Part shown: positions 1 through 7,875 of the stretch, in pieces
Layout: each line of letters begins with the position of its first letter
How positions within the stretch are numbered: the first letter of the stretch is position 1
NCBI GenBank assembly: GCA_963933055.1
Contig: CAWVSY010000031.1
Location: forward strand, 1-42,282
Length of the DNA stretch: 42,282 nt
Reading direction: 5' to 3'
Source: Oleispira sp963933055
GTDB lineage: Bacteria; Pseudomonadota; Gammaproteobacteria; Pseudomonadales; Oceanobacteraceae
Notes under the pieces: model-generated
What the model was told of the DNA's origin: nothing
What the model saw: the letters and a program-made list of their open reading frames with translations, nothing else
Databases searched by the model: none
Position numbers and translations under genes: made by a program

Positions 1-635
1 GATAGCTGTTCGATACTGCTATCGACTCGATTACTGGTAGCCCCCAATTCTGAACGACGTTCTGTGACGACCTGTTGGATAGCCTCTAAATTAGTTAAGT
101 TTTCTCCAGCGTCTGCACTGGAAAAATCCAACTGTTCTAATCCTTCTTTAATCGGATCCGCAGTAACATTAGCCGTTAATGAAACCACATCACCTGCTTT
201 ATCACCCAGCTGAAAGTTTAAGCTTTGTGAATTGCCTTCTTGCTGAAATAAATCTTTGCCATTGAATGAGCTTTGCTCAATGACTTGATTGATCTGGTCG
301 CTAATCTGATTGGCTTCTTTTGCTAGCGCGGCACGATCTGAGTCGTTAAGAATGCCATTACCTTGTTGAACCGATAGTTCTTTTAGCCTTTCGATCCCCG
401 TGGAAATTTGGGCAAGAGCGCCATCCTCAGTTTCAATAAGCGATTTGGCATCTAAACCATTGCGCTGGGCTTGTTGAGTGCCAGATACTTGGCTAGAAAA
501 TCGAGTCGTTATGGCTAAGCCTGCGGCATCATCAGCGGCGCTATTAATGCGCTTGCCACTGCTGACTTGGCTATACGTTTGGTTGAGCTTATTACCCGTA
601 TCGATATAGCTATTACTGGTATTGATGGAAGTCAT
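1..635 (-). CDS. Short flagellin, 3' end cut off by the window edge
   Basis: Translating the minus strand from the ATG at 635 gives 211 residues with no stop before the left edge. The start MTSINTSNSYIDTGNKLNQT is followed by the flagellin N-terminal core SSGKRINSAADDAAGLAI (residues about 26-43), then NDSDRAALAKEANQISDQI and FNGKDLF. This is the D0/D1 helical region of the flagellar filament protein, exported by the flagellar type III system. After about residue 165 the sequence passes almost directly to the C-terminal core (EAIQQVVTERRSELGATSNR), so the variable D2/D3 domains are essentially absent and the full protein is probably about 260 residues. A GAGGGAGA ribosome site lies about 10 bases before the ATG. 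The N-terminus lacks the usual MALTVNTN start, which suggests a secondary or divergent flagellin. Family certain; role as main or minor filament unknown. Confidence 0.93.
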   Translation of the reverse strand, partial: MTSINTSNSYIDTGNKLNQTYSQVSSGKRINSAADDAAGLAITTRFSSQVSGTQQAQRNGLDAKSLIETEDGALAQISTGIERLKELSVQQGNGILNDSDRAALAKEANQISDQINQVIEQSSFNGKDLFQQEGNSQSLNFQLGDKAGDVVSLTANVTADPIKEGLEQLDFSSADAGENLTNLEAIQQVVTERRSELGATSNRVDSSIEQL

Positions 636-654
636 AGATATGAGTCTCCCTCTA

Positions 655-706
655 AAATTGATATCGAAAGTTCACTTCTATGGTAACGCGATAGCGATAT
701 CAATTT
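655..706. repeat. 12-bp perfect inverted repeat between yibQ and the flagellin gene
   Basis: AAATTGATATCG at 655-666 and its exact complement CGATATCAATTT at 695-706 are separated by 28 bases. The pair lies between the yibQ stop and the flagellin ribosome site. On the minus strand the second arm ends in TTTTAG, so it could act as a weak terminator for the gpmI-envC-ctpA-yibQ cluster. It could equally be a two-site operator or a leader hairpin for the flagellin mRNA. I saw no convincing sigma-28 promoter here. Confidence 0.6.
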
Positions 707-722
707 GGTTACGTACTGTTAA

Positions 723-1601
723 CTAGTCTTGTAAGTCATATAGAGTTTGCGAGGACGTATTAGAAGTATTGTGTGACATGAGTGGTGGTGCCTGATGGCT
801 TTTACTCTGTAGCAGATAGCGGTTGGGGCTGTTTTTTACTTGGTATTGGGGGTCAAAGGTCTTCCATGCTTGTTGCAGCAAAAATTGAGAGGCAGGGATC
901 AGTTCAATATCGCGGCTAGCCAATTTTGGCAGTTCTTCTGATAAAAAAGCGTGTGATTCGGTATAGGGGTGGCCAATTAAAATAGCGCGGCCCGTTTTAT
1001 GTGCAATTCTTAAGGCTTTATCCCACTGCTGTTTAAGTGCCGCTGGGCTTTTATCGTTATCTAAAAATATATGTCGGCGCAGCGCAGGGATTTGATGTTT
1101 CAAAGCTTGTTGATAGGCGAGAGACTTTGCAGAAGTTAGGCTATCAATGAAGTATAGCTGTTCGTCTTTTAAGGTTTCCATGACCCACTGCATCGATTGC
1201 TTATCTTCCGTCAATAAGCTTCCCATATGATTATTAATGCCTTGGACGTGAGGAATAGAAGCAATGGCTTTTTTAAGGGTTTGCTTAAACTCGATCTCGC
1301 TCAAATCTCGTGTTAAGGCACCAGGCCCGAGCGCCGCTTTGACTGCATTTTCCATCGGGGCATGCAGAATAATTTCTTTTTGCTGTGCGTAGGCTTTGTT
1401 TGCTAACTTTTTTGCGTAGGGAGTGTGAGGTAAAAATGCCAACGTGAGTGGTGCATCTAACTCAACCATGGCATTACCAAGCGCATAGTTATTACCGATG
1501 TCGTCGATAATAATAATCAGCTGAGCACTGTGCGCTTGGCTAAAAGGAAGCAACGCCAAACTTAGTATGAACAGTATGGCGCTGTAGTGGTTTTTTATCA
1601 T
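723..1601 (-). CDS. yibQ: YibQ-family divergent polysaccharide deacetylase
   Basis: A 292-residue secreted protein with an N-terminal signal peptide ending near SQAHS (residues 21-25). The family (divergent polysaccharide deacetylase, DUF610) has a NodB-like fold. Visible motifs are the acidic pair in IIIIDDIGNN (Asp33-Asp34), LHAPMEN (79-85), NHMGS (124-128) and a later DSLTS. Together these form the presumed metal site. The substrate is not established; a periplasmic role in peptidoglycan or other glycan turnover is inferred from position. Its ATG overlaps the ctpA stop by 4 bases (ATGA), so translation is coupled to ctpA. It is the last gene of the conserved gpmI-envC-ctpA-yibQ cluster. 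Length is within the family's usual range. Confidence 0.9.
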   Translation of the reverse strand: MIKNHYSAILFILSLALLPFSQAHSAQLIIIIDDIGNNYALGNAMVELDAPLTLAFLPHTPYAKKLANKAYAQQKEIILHAPMENAVKAALGPGALTRDLSEIEFKQTLKKAIASIPHVQGINNHMGSLLTEDKQSMQWVMETLKDEQLYFIDSLTSAKSLAYQQALKHQIPALRRHIFLDNDKSPAALKQQWDKALRIAHKTGRAILIGHPYTESHAFLSEELPKLASRDIELIPASQFLLQQAWKTFDPQYQVKNSPNRYLLQSKSHQAPPLMSHNTSNTSSQTLYDLQD

Positions 1602-3001
1602 TCTTCGGAATCGACTCGTTCTTGCTCATCTTTAGCATCATCAAGTGGCTTTGCGTGATGTTGAAAAACGCTCCAGCCTTTCAATAAGGTAAAAGCTTGA
1701 TACAGCTGAAAGTCTTTATTTAATAGGTTGTCTTCTACCTGATGGTTATTTTTATTGCTCGTTAAGGGCGTATTCTCGTCATTACCATTCGCTAAGTGCC
1801 CTGGTAGGTCGCTCTCTTTGTAATAGCTTTGTTCATACGGTGTTACTTCACTTTGCTCTACATACACATCTGGATGAATACCTTGTGCTTGAATAGAGCG
1901 GCCACTCGGAGTGAAATAACGCGCGGTCGTTAGTTTAATCGCTTTGTCGCCACCAATAGGCAGAACACTTTGAACTGAACCTTTGCCGAAAGATTGAGTA
2001 CCAACGATGATGGCGCGCTTATGATCTTGTAAAGCACCTGCGACAATTTCGGAGGCCGATGCTGAACCACCGTTTACGAGCACAATTAATGGAATGTTTT
2101 CGGCAATGGTCGCCTCTGTTGCGGAGTAGCGGAAATCTGATTCGCTAATACGACCTTCTGTATAAACAATTAATCCTGTATTTAGAAAAGCATCGGATAC
2201 TTCGACAGCCGCTTCGAGAACGCCTCCTGGGTTATTGCGCAAATCTAATACCAGGCCATTTAACGATTCTTTGTTCTCTTGTGCTTTTTCTTGCAGCTTT
2301 GTTATCGCTTCGATTAGTTCAGGCCCACTTTTGTCTTGGAATTGGGTGATGCGCAAATAACCAATACCATCACCTAGGCTTTCGCCACGCACACTTGCTA
2401 CTTTAATTTCAGCACGGGTTAAGACAAAGTCTAAAATTTCTGGTTCACCTTTACGGCGAATACTCAGTTCAATGTCGGTGCCTGGTTCACCACGCATTTG
2501 ATCAATGGCATTGGTTAGTGACATTTCACGGACGGGCTTACCATCAAGTGAGACAATGAAATCACCTGCTTTAATACCGGCTTTTTCAGCGGGGGTATCA
2601 TCGATGGGAGTGACGACTTTAATCAAGCCATCTTCAATGCCGACTTCAATACCTAAGCCACCAAATTTTCCGGTGGTATGTTCTTGCAGTTCGTTGAAGT
2701 CGTCGGGTAGTAGGTAGTCAGAATGTGGGTCTAAGTTGCTTAGCATGCCATCGATGGCGTATTGCAGCAGCGTTTTATCATCCACAGGCTCAACATAGGA
2801 ATTACGAATACGATCAAAAATTTCAGTAAAATTGCGCAGTTCTTTTAATGGTAACTGGTTTGTACTGGCTGAAAGTGAGTCGCTATTTTCGGCCTTTATA
2901 TCTTCAGACTCCACTTCCACTGGAGCGGCATAGGCCGGTAAGATTTGGCTGCCGATAAGCAAGGTGCTGAAAGCAATGTATTTGAACATTCTAATGGCCA
3001 T
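1598..3001 (-). CDS. ctpA: Carboxy-terminal processing protease, S41 family
   Basis: A 467-residue periplasmic serine protease. It has a signal peptide ending near PAYA (residues 22-25), a PDZ domain at about 110-195 that recognises substrate C-termini, and an S41 catalytic domain at about 205-385. The catalytic Ser is in GGSASASE (Ser315) and the general-base Lys is in QSFGKGSVQ (Lys340). Their spacing of 25 equals that of Tsp Ser430/Lys455. The tail after residue 390 is polar and variable. Such proteases trim or degrade envelope proteins, including peptidoglycan hydrolases, which fits the neighbouring envC. The start at 3001 has an AAGG-type site upstream; an internal ATG at 2989 would still leave the signal peptide. 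It lies 62 bases after envC. Confidence 0.95.
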   Translation of the reverse strand: MAIRMFKYIAFSTLLIGSQILPAYAAPVEVESEDIKAENSDSLSASTNQLPLKELRNFTEIFDRIRNSYVEPVDDKTLLQYAIDGMLSNLDPHSDYLLPDDFNELQEHTTGKFGGLGIEVGIEDGLIKVVTPIDDTPAEKAGIKAGDFIVSLDGKPVREMSLTNAIDQMRGEPGTDIELSIRRKGEPEILDFVLTRAEIKVASVRGESLGDGIGYLRITQFQDKSGPELIEAITKLQEKAQENKESLNGLVLDLRNNPGGVLEAAVEVSDAFLNTGLIVYTEGRISESDFRYSATEATIAENIPLIVLVNGGSASASEIVAGALQDHKRAIIVGTQSFGKGSVQSVLPIGGDKAIKLTTARYFTPSGRSIQAQGIHPDVYVEQSEVTPYEQSYYKESDLPGHLANGNDENTPLTSNKNNHQVEDNLLNKDFQLYQAFTLLKGWSVFQHHAKPLDDAKDEQERVDSEE

Positions 3002-3063
3002 CTGTTGTTTGCCTTTATCTTTTTGGGTTGTGCACGGTTGCGTCTGTGCAGTCTAATGTTTGA

Positions 3064-4191
3064 TTATCGCTTAAGCCACGCCGCGGGATCTTGTGGCTTA
3101 CCCTTGTGTCTAATTTCAAAATACAGGCTGGCTTCTTTAAATCCACCAGAGCTGCCTAAGGTCGCAATGTTTTCGCCTTGATATACCCAGTCTCCGACCG
3201 ATTTTAGTAGGCTTTGGTTCCGTGCATACAAACTTAAATAACCATCACCATGGTCAACGATTAATAATAGCCCAAAACCGCGTAGCCAGTCGCTGAAGAC
3301 GATTCGGCCATGATGCACTGCGGTAACGGCTGAGCCTTCGTGCCCCTTTATTAGCCAACCCTGCCACCGGCTCCGGGCTTGGGCATTATGGTTACCAAAA
3401 GCTTTGATGACGCGGCCTTTTGAGGGTCTTGGTAGTTTGCCTTTTAAAGATCGTATGGGGCGCGCATCTTCTTTACGTATGCTGTTATCAAGCAGAGTCG
3501 CTACTTCTGTGATCAGTTTTTGCAGGCGCTTTTGATCTTTTTGTTTCTGGCTTAGGTTATCGCTTTGCTGTTTGCGGCGCAGTTCTAAACTGGCCAGTAA
3601 TTTCTTGTGTTGTTTCTTTTCTGTATTAAGACTTTTATTTTTCTTGAGCAGCGAATTTTCGGTTTTAATCAGTTGATTTTGCTGGGCTAATATTTCATTT
3701 TCAATATTATCTAAGCGTTTTAAATTAACGATCAAGGTTTGAATTTTTTCCATGCGTGCTTGGTTAAAATACTCGTAGTATTTCAGCATGCGACTGATTT
3801 GTTGCGGGTCATCTTGGTTTAATAAAACTTTAATTGAGCCTTGGTTACCCAGTTTTTGAGCGCCTGTTAGCTGCTTTGAAAGTTGCTTTTTTTGCTCTGC
3901 TTTAAGGATGCGGAGCTGGCTCTGCTCCGCTTGAAGCTTTTTTAGGCGGGTACGCTCTTGGTTTAGTTTGGTGCGAGTTTCATCAATTTTTTTGGCGATG
4001 GCACCAATTTTTTCATCGGATTTTTGTAATGCTTGGTTGAGTTTGTCATGTTCTGATTCGGTTTCTTTTAGCCATTGCTGCAGTTTAGTGATTTCTTGCT
4101 GCAGCTTGGTAAGGTCGGCTTGTTCATCAGCCCAGCTCATTTGCATAAGCTGTGTGATTAGCAGACTAAAAAGAAAGACGATTCGAATCAT
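3064..4191 (-). CDS. envC: EnvC-type murein hydrolase activator with degenerate LytM domain
   Basis: A 375-residue periplasmic protein: signal peptide to about residue 21, a long coiled coil at about 22-240 rich in Lys, Gln, Glu and Leu, then a LytM/M23 domain at about 258-372. EnvC proteins activate the AmiA/AmiB amidases at the division septum under FtsEX control; they do not cut peptidoglycan themselves. The sequence agrees: where active M23 enzymes have a His in the YaHl motif this has LYARN, and the final HxH is replaced by SLYFE, so the zinc ligands are missing. The gene has no clear ribosome site of its own; its ATG overlaps the stop of a 6-codon ORF (see the leader at 4188-4281). Confidence 0.95.
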   Translation of the reverse strand: MIRIVFLFSLLITQLMQMSWADEQADLTKLQQEITKLQQWLKETESEHDKLNQALQKSDEKIGAIAKKIDETRTKLNQERTRLKKLQAEQSQLRILKAEQKKQLSKQLTGAQKLGNQGSIKVLLNQDDPQQISRMLKYYEYFNQARMEKIQTLIVNLKRLDNIENEILAQQNQLIKTENSLLKKNKSLNTEKKQHKKLLASLELRRKQQSDNLSQKQKDQKRLQKLITEVATLLDNSIRKEDARPIRSLKGKLPRPSKGRVIKAFGNHNAQARSRWQGWLIKGHEGSAVTAVHHGRIVFSDWLRGFGLLLIVDHGDGYLSLYARNQSLLKSVGDWVYQGENIATLGSSGGFKEASLYFEIRHKGKPQDPAAWLKR

Positions 4192-4281
4192 AATAAATGT
4201 TTGCTCATTTTTTAGTAGATAGCGATTTAGTAAGTTTTATTAATCGATTCATGATCGGGTACTGATTACGCAAAACGGCAT
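4188..4281 (-). promoter_or_regulatory. Leader with three ATGA-linked minigenes before envC
   Basis: On the minus strand a strong ribosome site (GGGAGG, then 5 bases) precedes an ATG at 4281 that opens MPFCVISTRS and stops at 4249. That TGA overlaps the ATG of MNRLIKLTKSLSTKK (4252 to 4205). Its TGA overlaps the ATG of MSKHLL (4208 to 4188), whose TGA overlaps the envC ATG at 4191. All three junctions are the 4-base ATGA form. The layout suggests that ribosomes load at the leader and reach envC by termination-reinitiation. This is seen directly in the sequence; the function is inferred, and chance cannot be excluded. Confidence 0.5.
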
Positions 4282-4394
4282 AAATACCTCCCTGTAGCCT
4301 TAAGTTCGGCAATCTCTGCCTCGCATATTTGCTTCATCATTACCCAACAATGAACCTTTAACCTTCTAATTTTGCTGAATCTTCATCGCTTGTA

Positions 4395-5930
4395 TTATTT
4401 TTTGATTAAACTGGTGCCCGACATTTCTGCTGGCTGCTCTAAATTCATGATGCTTAATAACGTCGGCGCAACATCACATAAACTACCAGGATTAATGGTA
4501 CGCCCATCATTATTAGCATGAACATATACAAGATCAACAGGGCCTGTCGTATGTGACGTTAATGGGCCACCCGTTTCGGGGTTCATCATTTGCTCGGCAT
4601 TACCATGATCGGCGGTGATTAAGCACTCACCATTCACTTCTAAAATAGCATCAGTAATACGCTTCAAACATTCATCAATGCATTCTGCTGCTTTAACGGC
4701 GGCAGAATAAACCCCTGTATGACCAACCATGTCGCCATTGGCGTAATTACAAACGATTAAGTCGTGTTTACCACTCTTAATCGCAGCAACTAACTTATCG
4801 GTTAATTCAGGCGCGTTCATCTCAGGCTGAAGGTCGTAAGTTGCAACATCAGGAGAGGGAATAAGAATACGTTCTTCACCTGGGTATAAGTCTTCACGCC
4901 CACCTGAGAAAAAGAAAGTTACGTGCGCGTATTTTTCAGTTTCAGCAATGCGAAGCTGGGTTAGACCCAAATCAGACACGTATTCACCAATGCCATTCAC
5001 CAGTTTCGCGGGTGGATAAGCACAGCTGGCTGGAATGTCAGCCGCGTATTCGGTCAGCATCACGTAATCGGCAAGTTTCGGTGCTACTTTACGTTCAAAA
5101 CCAGTGAACTCAGGCTCAACAAAAGCACGGGTAATTTCACGAGCACGGTCTGGACGGAAGTTCATAAAGATGATGCTATCGCCATCTTCTACCTTGCCGC
5201 CTTCGCCAATGATGGTAGCGCCAACAAACTCATCGTTTTCGCCGCGAGCATAAGCGGCTTCTAAAGCCGCGATACCTGTTTCAGCATGAAACTCAGCCTT
5301 GGCTTCTGTCATCGCAACATAAGCAGGTTCGATACGCTCCCAGCGGTTATCACGATCCATGGCGTAGTAGCGCCCAGTAAGAGTGGCGATGGAGCCTGTG
5401 CCTAATTCATCCAGCTTGGCTTGCAGGCCTTTAATCGAAGGCTCTGCGCTGCGAGGTGGCATGTCGCGGCCATCTAAGATGCCGTGAACGTACAGCTTAG
5501 TGATTCCACGCTTAACCGCCATTTCACAGGCTGCGAAGATTTGCTCTTCATGGCTGTGTACGCCACCGGGGGATAATAAACCAGCAAGGTGCACGGCACC
5601 GCCATTAGCTTTTGCCTTATCGATCGCATTACACAATACGGCGTTATTAAAGAATTCACCCTCATCAATGTCTTTATTAATACGAGTGAAGTTCTGATAA
5701 ACAACGCGGCCAGCCCCTAAATTCATGTGGCCCACTTCAGAGTTGCCCATTTGCCCTTCTGGCAAACCTACGGCATTACCAGATGTTTTGATTAGCGCAT
5801 TTGGGTAGGTGTGTAATAAAGAATCCCAAGTTGGCGTATTGGCATTGGCGATGGCATTGAATTCGGATTTTTCACCGTGGCCCCAGCCATCAAGAATAAT
5901 TAACGCAGTCGGTGTGCGGGTCTGGCTCAT
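4395..5930 (-). CDS. gpmI: 2,3-bisphosphoglycerate-independent phosphoglycerate mutase
   Basis: A 511-residue cytoplasmic enzyme interconverting 3- and 2-phosphoglycerate in glycolysis and gluconeogenesis, using two Mn ions. LIILDGWGHGE (residues 10-20) holds the first metal Asp; MGNSEVGHMNLGAGR holds the phosphorylated Ser64. VHGILDGRD and LITADHGNAEQM supply substrate and metal ligands. Length is normal (about 510). It is the first gene of the gpmI-envC-ctpA-yibQ order common in gammaproteobacteria and is divergent from yibN. It is followed by 113 bases before the envC leader, without a clear terminator, so read-through into envC is plausible. Confidence 0.97.
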   Translation of the reverse strand: MSQTRTPTALIILDGWGHGEKSEFNAIANANTPTWDSLLHTYPNALIKTSGNAVGLPEGQMGNSEVGHMNLGAGRVVYQNFTRINKDIDEGEFFNNAVLCNAIDKAKANGGAVHLAGLLSPGGVHSHEEQIFAACEMAVKRGITKLYVHGILDGRDMPPRSAEPSIKGLQAKLDELGTGSIATLTGRYYAMDRDNRWERIEPAYVAMTEAKAEFHAETGIAALEAAYARGENDEFVGATIIGEGGKVEDGDSIIFMNFRPDRAREITRAFVEPEFTGFERKVAPKLADYVMLTEYAADIPASCAYPPAKLVNGIGEYVSDLGLTQLRIAETEKYAHVTFFFSGGREDLYPGEERILIPSPDVATYDLQPEMNAPELTDKLVAAIKSGKHDLIVCNYANGDMVGHTGVYSAAVKAAECIDECLKRITDAILEVNGECLITADHGNAEQMMNPETGGPLTSHTTGPVDLVYVHANNDGRTINPGSLCDVAPTLLSIMNLEQPAEMSGTSLIKK

Positions 5931-6040
5931 AATAGAAACAACTCTGATAATTTAAAGTGAGTAGACAAAAAATATTGTGCCTATTCTAGCGAATCTGTGG
6001 CCTTGCGTCATTTTCTATTCTTTTTCGTGCTTGGGCTGGT

Positions 6041-6046
6041 TATACT
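6041..6046 (+). promoter_or_regulatory. Candidate -10 element of the yibN-secB promoter
   Basis: TATACT in the context GGTTATACTGCGG matches five of six bases of the sigma-70 -10 consensus. There is no good -35 at 17 bases (TTCTTT). It lies upstream of the ATG at 6096 but inside a longer reading frame opening at a GTG at 5997, which favours the later start for yibN. Sequence-only evidence. Confidence 0.45.
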
Positions 6047-6095
6047 GCGGCCTTTAATCCTCATATTAGTCAACCAAATAGGCAGTAAGCAGGTT

Positions 6096-6509
6096 ATGGA
6101 ACAAGTTTTAGAGTTTATAAATAATAACTGGATGTTAGCCAGTGTATGGGGCGCATTTTTGGCGGCTTTCCTATGGGATAACAATCAGCGTAGCGGTGCC
6201 AGCATTAGCGCAGCGCAAGCGACTCAGATGATTAATAAGCAAGATGCTGCCGTATTGGACATTCGTGATAAGAAAGAATTTGATGCGGGCCATTTAGCCA
6301 ATGCGATCAATATTCCTTACGCTTCGTTATCTGAACGCATGTCAGAGCTTGAATCTTCAAAAGAACACCCCATTGTATTAGTATGCAAGTCTGGCCAGAG
6401 TGTTGGAATGGCGGGTAAAACATTGAAGCAGAAAGGCTTCCAGGTATTCCGCTTAAGCGGTGGTATGTTGGAATGGACGAATCAAAACCTTCCTGTCGTC
6501 ACTAAATAG
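6096..6509 (+). CDS. yibN: YibN-like membrane-anchored rhodanese domain protein
   Basis: Starting at the ATG at 6096 the product has 137 residues, close to E. coli YibN (143), with MEQVLEFINNN followed by a membrane segment at about 12-27 (WMLASVWGAFLAAFLW). The rhodanese domain then carries LDIRDKKEF, the catalytic-loop Cys97 in LVCKSGQS, and GGMLEW. Rhodaneses carry sulfur as a Cys persulfide; the substrate here is unknown. A longer frame opens at GTG 5997 and adds 33 hydrophobic residues. I reject it because the candidate promoter lies inside it, the family starts at the later ATG, and AGCAGG precedes that ATG. It is followed 71 bases later by secB, as in many relatives, but the glutaredoxin gene grxC often found between them is absent. 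Confidence 0.9.
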   Translation: MEQVLEFINNNWMLASVWGAFLAAFLWDNNQRSGASISAAQATQMINKQDAAVLDIRDKKEFDAGHLANAINIPYASLSERMSELESSKEHPIVLVCKSGQSVGMAGKTLKQKGFQVFRLSGGMLEWTNQNLPVVTK

Positions 6510-6580
6510 TTATCAAGCAAATTTTACGGCATCGCTAGATAGTCGGTGCTGAAAGAATAAATAAAAATTAAGGATATAGC

Positions 6581-7066
6581 ATGGCTGAGCAAGCACAACC
6601 TTCACAACAAGAGCAGGGTCAATTTTCATTACAGCGTTTTTACGTTAAAGATTCGTCATTTGAATCGCCGAATGCCCCTGAGTCTTTCCAAAAGCAGTGG
6701 AAGCCAGAAGTTAAATTAGATTTGAATAGCCGCTCTCGCAAGCTGTCTGATGATACGTATGAAGTTGATGTTAAAGTAACCGCAACAGCAGAAAATGAAG
6801 GCGAAACAGCTTTCTTGGTTGAAGTACTTTTGGGTGGCATTTTCCACATTAAAGGCATTGAAGGCGAACAGCTTAAGCATATGCTAGGTGCTTTCTGCCC
6901 GAACATCTTGTTCCCATATGTACGTGAAACAATTGACCAGTTAGTGACTAAGGGTAGCTTCCCTGCATTGATGTTAGCACCGATTAACTTCGAAGCTTTG
7001 TATCAGCAGACACAAGCTCAGCAAGCAGCCGCGACAGCCGGCGCTGCGGAAGAAACTGTCCAGTAA
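6581..7066 (+). CDS. secB: Protein-export chaperone SecB
   Basis: A 161-residue cytosolic chaperone that holds preproteins unfolded and passes them to SecA. Family motifs are RFYVKDSSFESPNAP (residues about 20-34), the long beta region with YEVDVKVTATAENEGETAFL, and the helix with LFPYVRETIDQLVTKGSFP. Length is normal. The C-terminal tail is Gln/Ala-rich, as often seen. The ribosome site is AAGGATATAGC. A strong hairpin terminator follows about 50 bases after the stop, so yibN-secB is probably one short unit. Confidence 0.97.
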   Translation: MAEQAQPSQQEQGQFSLQRFYVKDSSFESPNAPESFQKQWKPEVKLDLNSRSRKLSDDTYEVDVKVTATAENEGETAFLVEVLLGGIFHIKGIEGEQLKHMLGAFCPNILFPYVRETIDQLVTKGSFPALMLAPINFEALYQQTQAQQAAATAGAAEETVQ

Positions 7067-7115
7067 TCACTTAAGGCAGTAACGATGTTTTACTGCTGAC
7101 TGCTACAGATACAAG

Positions 7116-7165
7116 AAAGCCGAAGAGTCTCTTTATTATAAAGATGTCTGCTTCGGCTTTTTTAT
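7116..7165 (+). terminator. Intrinsic terminator after secB
   Basis: AAAGCCGAAG (7116-7125) pairs with CTTCGGCTTT (7151-7160) and runs into T-rich TTTTATAT. Inside the loop a second hairpin TCTTTA-TTA-TAAAGA extends the structure. It ends the yibN-secB unit; the minus-strand trmL gene ends 32 bases further on. Confidence 0.85.
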
Positions 7166-7196
7166 ATCTATGATTTAAGGGCTTACGGCTCAACCG

Positions 7197-7661
7197 TTAG
7201 TTACCACCCGCATAACCATTCTGGCGCCAAGCTTCAAAAATCATCACCGCGACCGTATTTGATAAATTCATGCTGCGGCTGCTTTCCATCATTGGTAGGC
7301 GTAACCATTGCTCAAATGGGATTTGTTCACGAATATCTTCTGGTAAACCTCGGGTCTCAGGACCAAACATCAAAAAATCACCTTCTTTGAACTGAGTTTC
7401 CGAATGGGTGTGCTTACCTTTAGTCGTTAGGGCATAAATTGTTTTAGGCTGCTCTTTCTCTAAAAAGTCGACGTAGTTTTCATGAATACGCACATTAGCC
7501 CATTCATGATAATCAAGCCCTGCGCGGCGCAGCGCCTTTTCTTCCATATCAAAGCCAAGTGGTTTGATTAAGTGCAGTTGGCAGCCTGTATTTGCACACA
7601 GGCGAATGATATTACCGGTATTCGGTGGTATTTCTGGCTCAAATAAAACGATGTTAAACAT
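7197..7661 (-). CDS. trmL: tRNA (cytidine/uridine-34-2'-O)-methyltransferase
   Basis: A 154-residue SPOUT-fold enzyme that methylates the ribose of wobble base 34 in tRNA-Leu using S-adenosylmethionine. Motifs: N-terminal LFEPEIPPNTGNIIRLCANT (residues 6-25), FGPETRGLP (about 104-112) and the knot region SSRSMNLSNTVAV near 133-145. Length matches TrmL (157 in E. coli). It is convergent with secB and divergent from mshI; the secB-trmL proximity is conserved in relatives. GAGGAGTCATC precedes the ATG. Confidence 0.96.
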   Translation of the reverse strand: MFNIVLFEPEIPPNTGNIIRLCANTGCQLHLIKPLGFDMEEKALRRAGLDYHEWANVRIHENYVDFLEKEQPKTIYALTTKGKHTHSETQFKEGDFLMFGPETRGLPEDIREQIPFEQWLRLPMMESSRSMNLSNTVAVMIFEAWRQNGYAGGN

Positions 7662-7710
7662 GATGACTCCTCAGTATGCGCTGATTATAGAAAGCTGGTG
7701 GGCAATTGAA

Positions 7711-7740
7711 AGCGGAATCGCCGCAAAAGGCGGTTTTATT
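7711..7740 (+). terminator. Terminator-like hairpin between trmL and mshI
   Basis: CCGC (7721-7724) and GCGG (7730-7733) flank AAAAG and are followed by TTTTATTT. An alternative small hairpin CGG-AATCG-CCG overlaps its left arm. The stem is short. It could attenuate transcription entering the MSHA locus or block antisense transcription across trmL; neither is shown. Confidence 0.35.
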
Positions 7741-7830
7741 TACAGAACAAACATTAAGTAGTTGCTATTAGTTATTAACACCTATTTGTTCAGCGCATTT
7801 TGTTATTTCTCTACTAAACTTTAAAGACAC

Positions 7831-7859
7831 CGTTAAAAGTTAAAACGATCGTTAAAAGT
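7831..7859 (+). repeat. Direct repeat CGTTAAAAGT x2 before mshI
   Basis: CGTTAAAAGT occurs at 7831-7840 and again at 7850-7859, two turns of the helix apart (19 bases), directly before the mshI ribosome site. This is a plausible tandem binding site for a regulator of the MSHA locus. I recognise no named protein for it. Confidence 0.4.
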
Positions 7860-7875
7860 ATTATGGGAGTGGTGG

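Noticed and set aside
5997..6509. Longer yibN starting at GTG 5997
   Set aside because: The added 33 residues contain the likely promoter, do not fit YibN, and lack a ribosome site; the ATG at 6096 has one.
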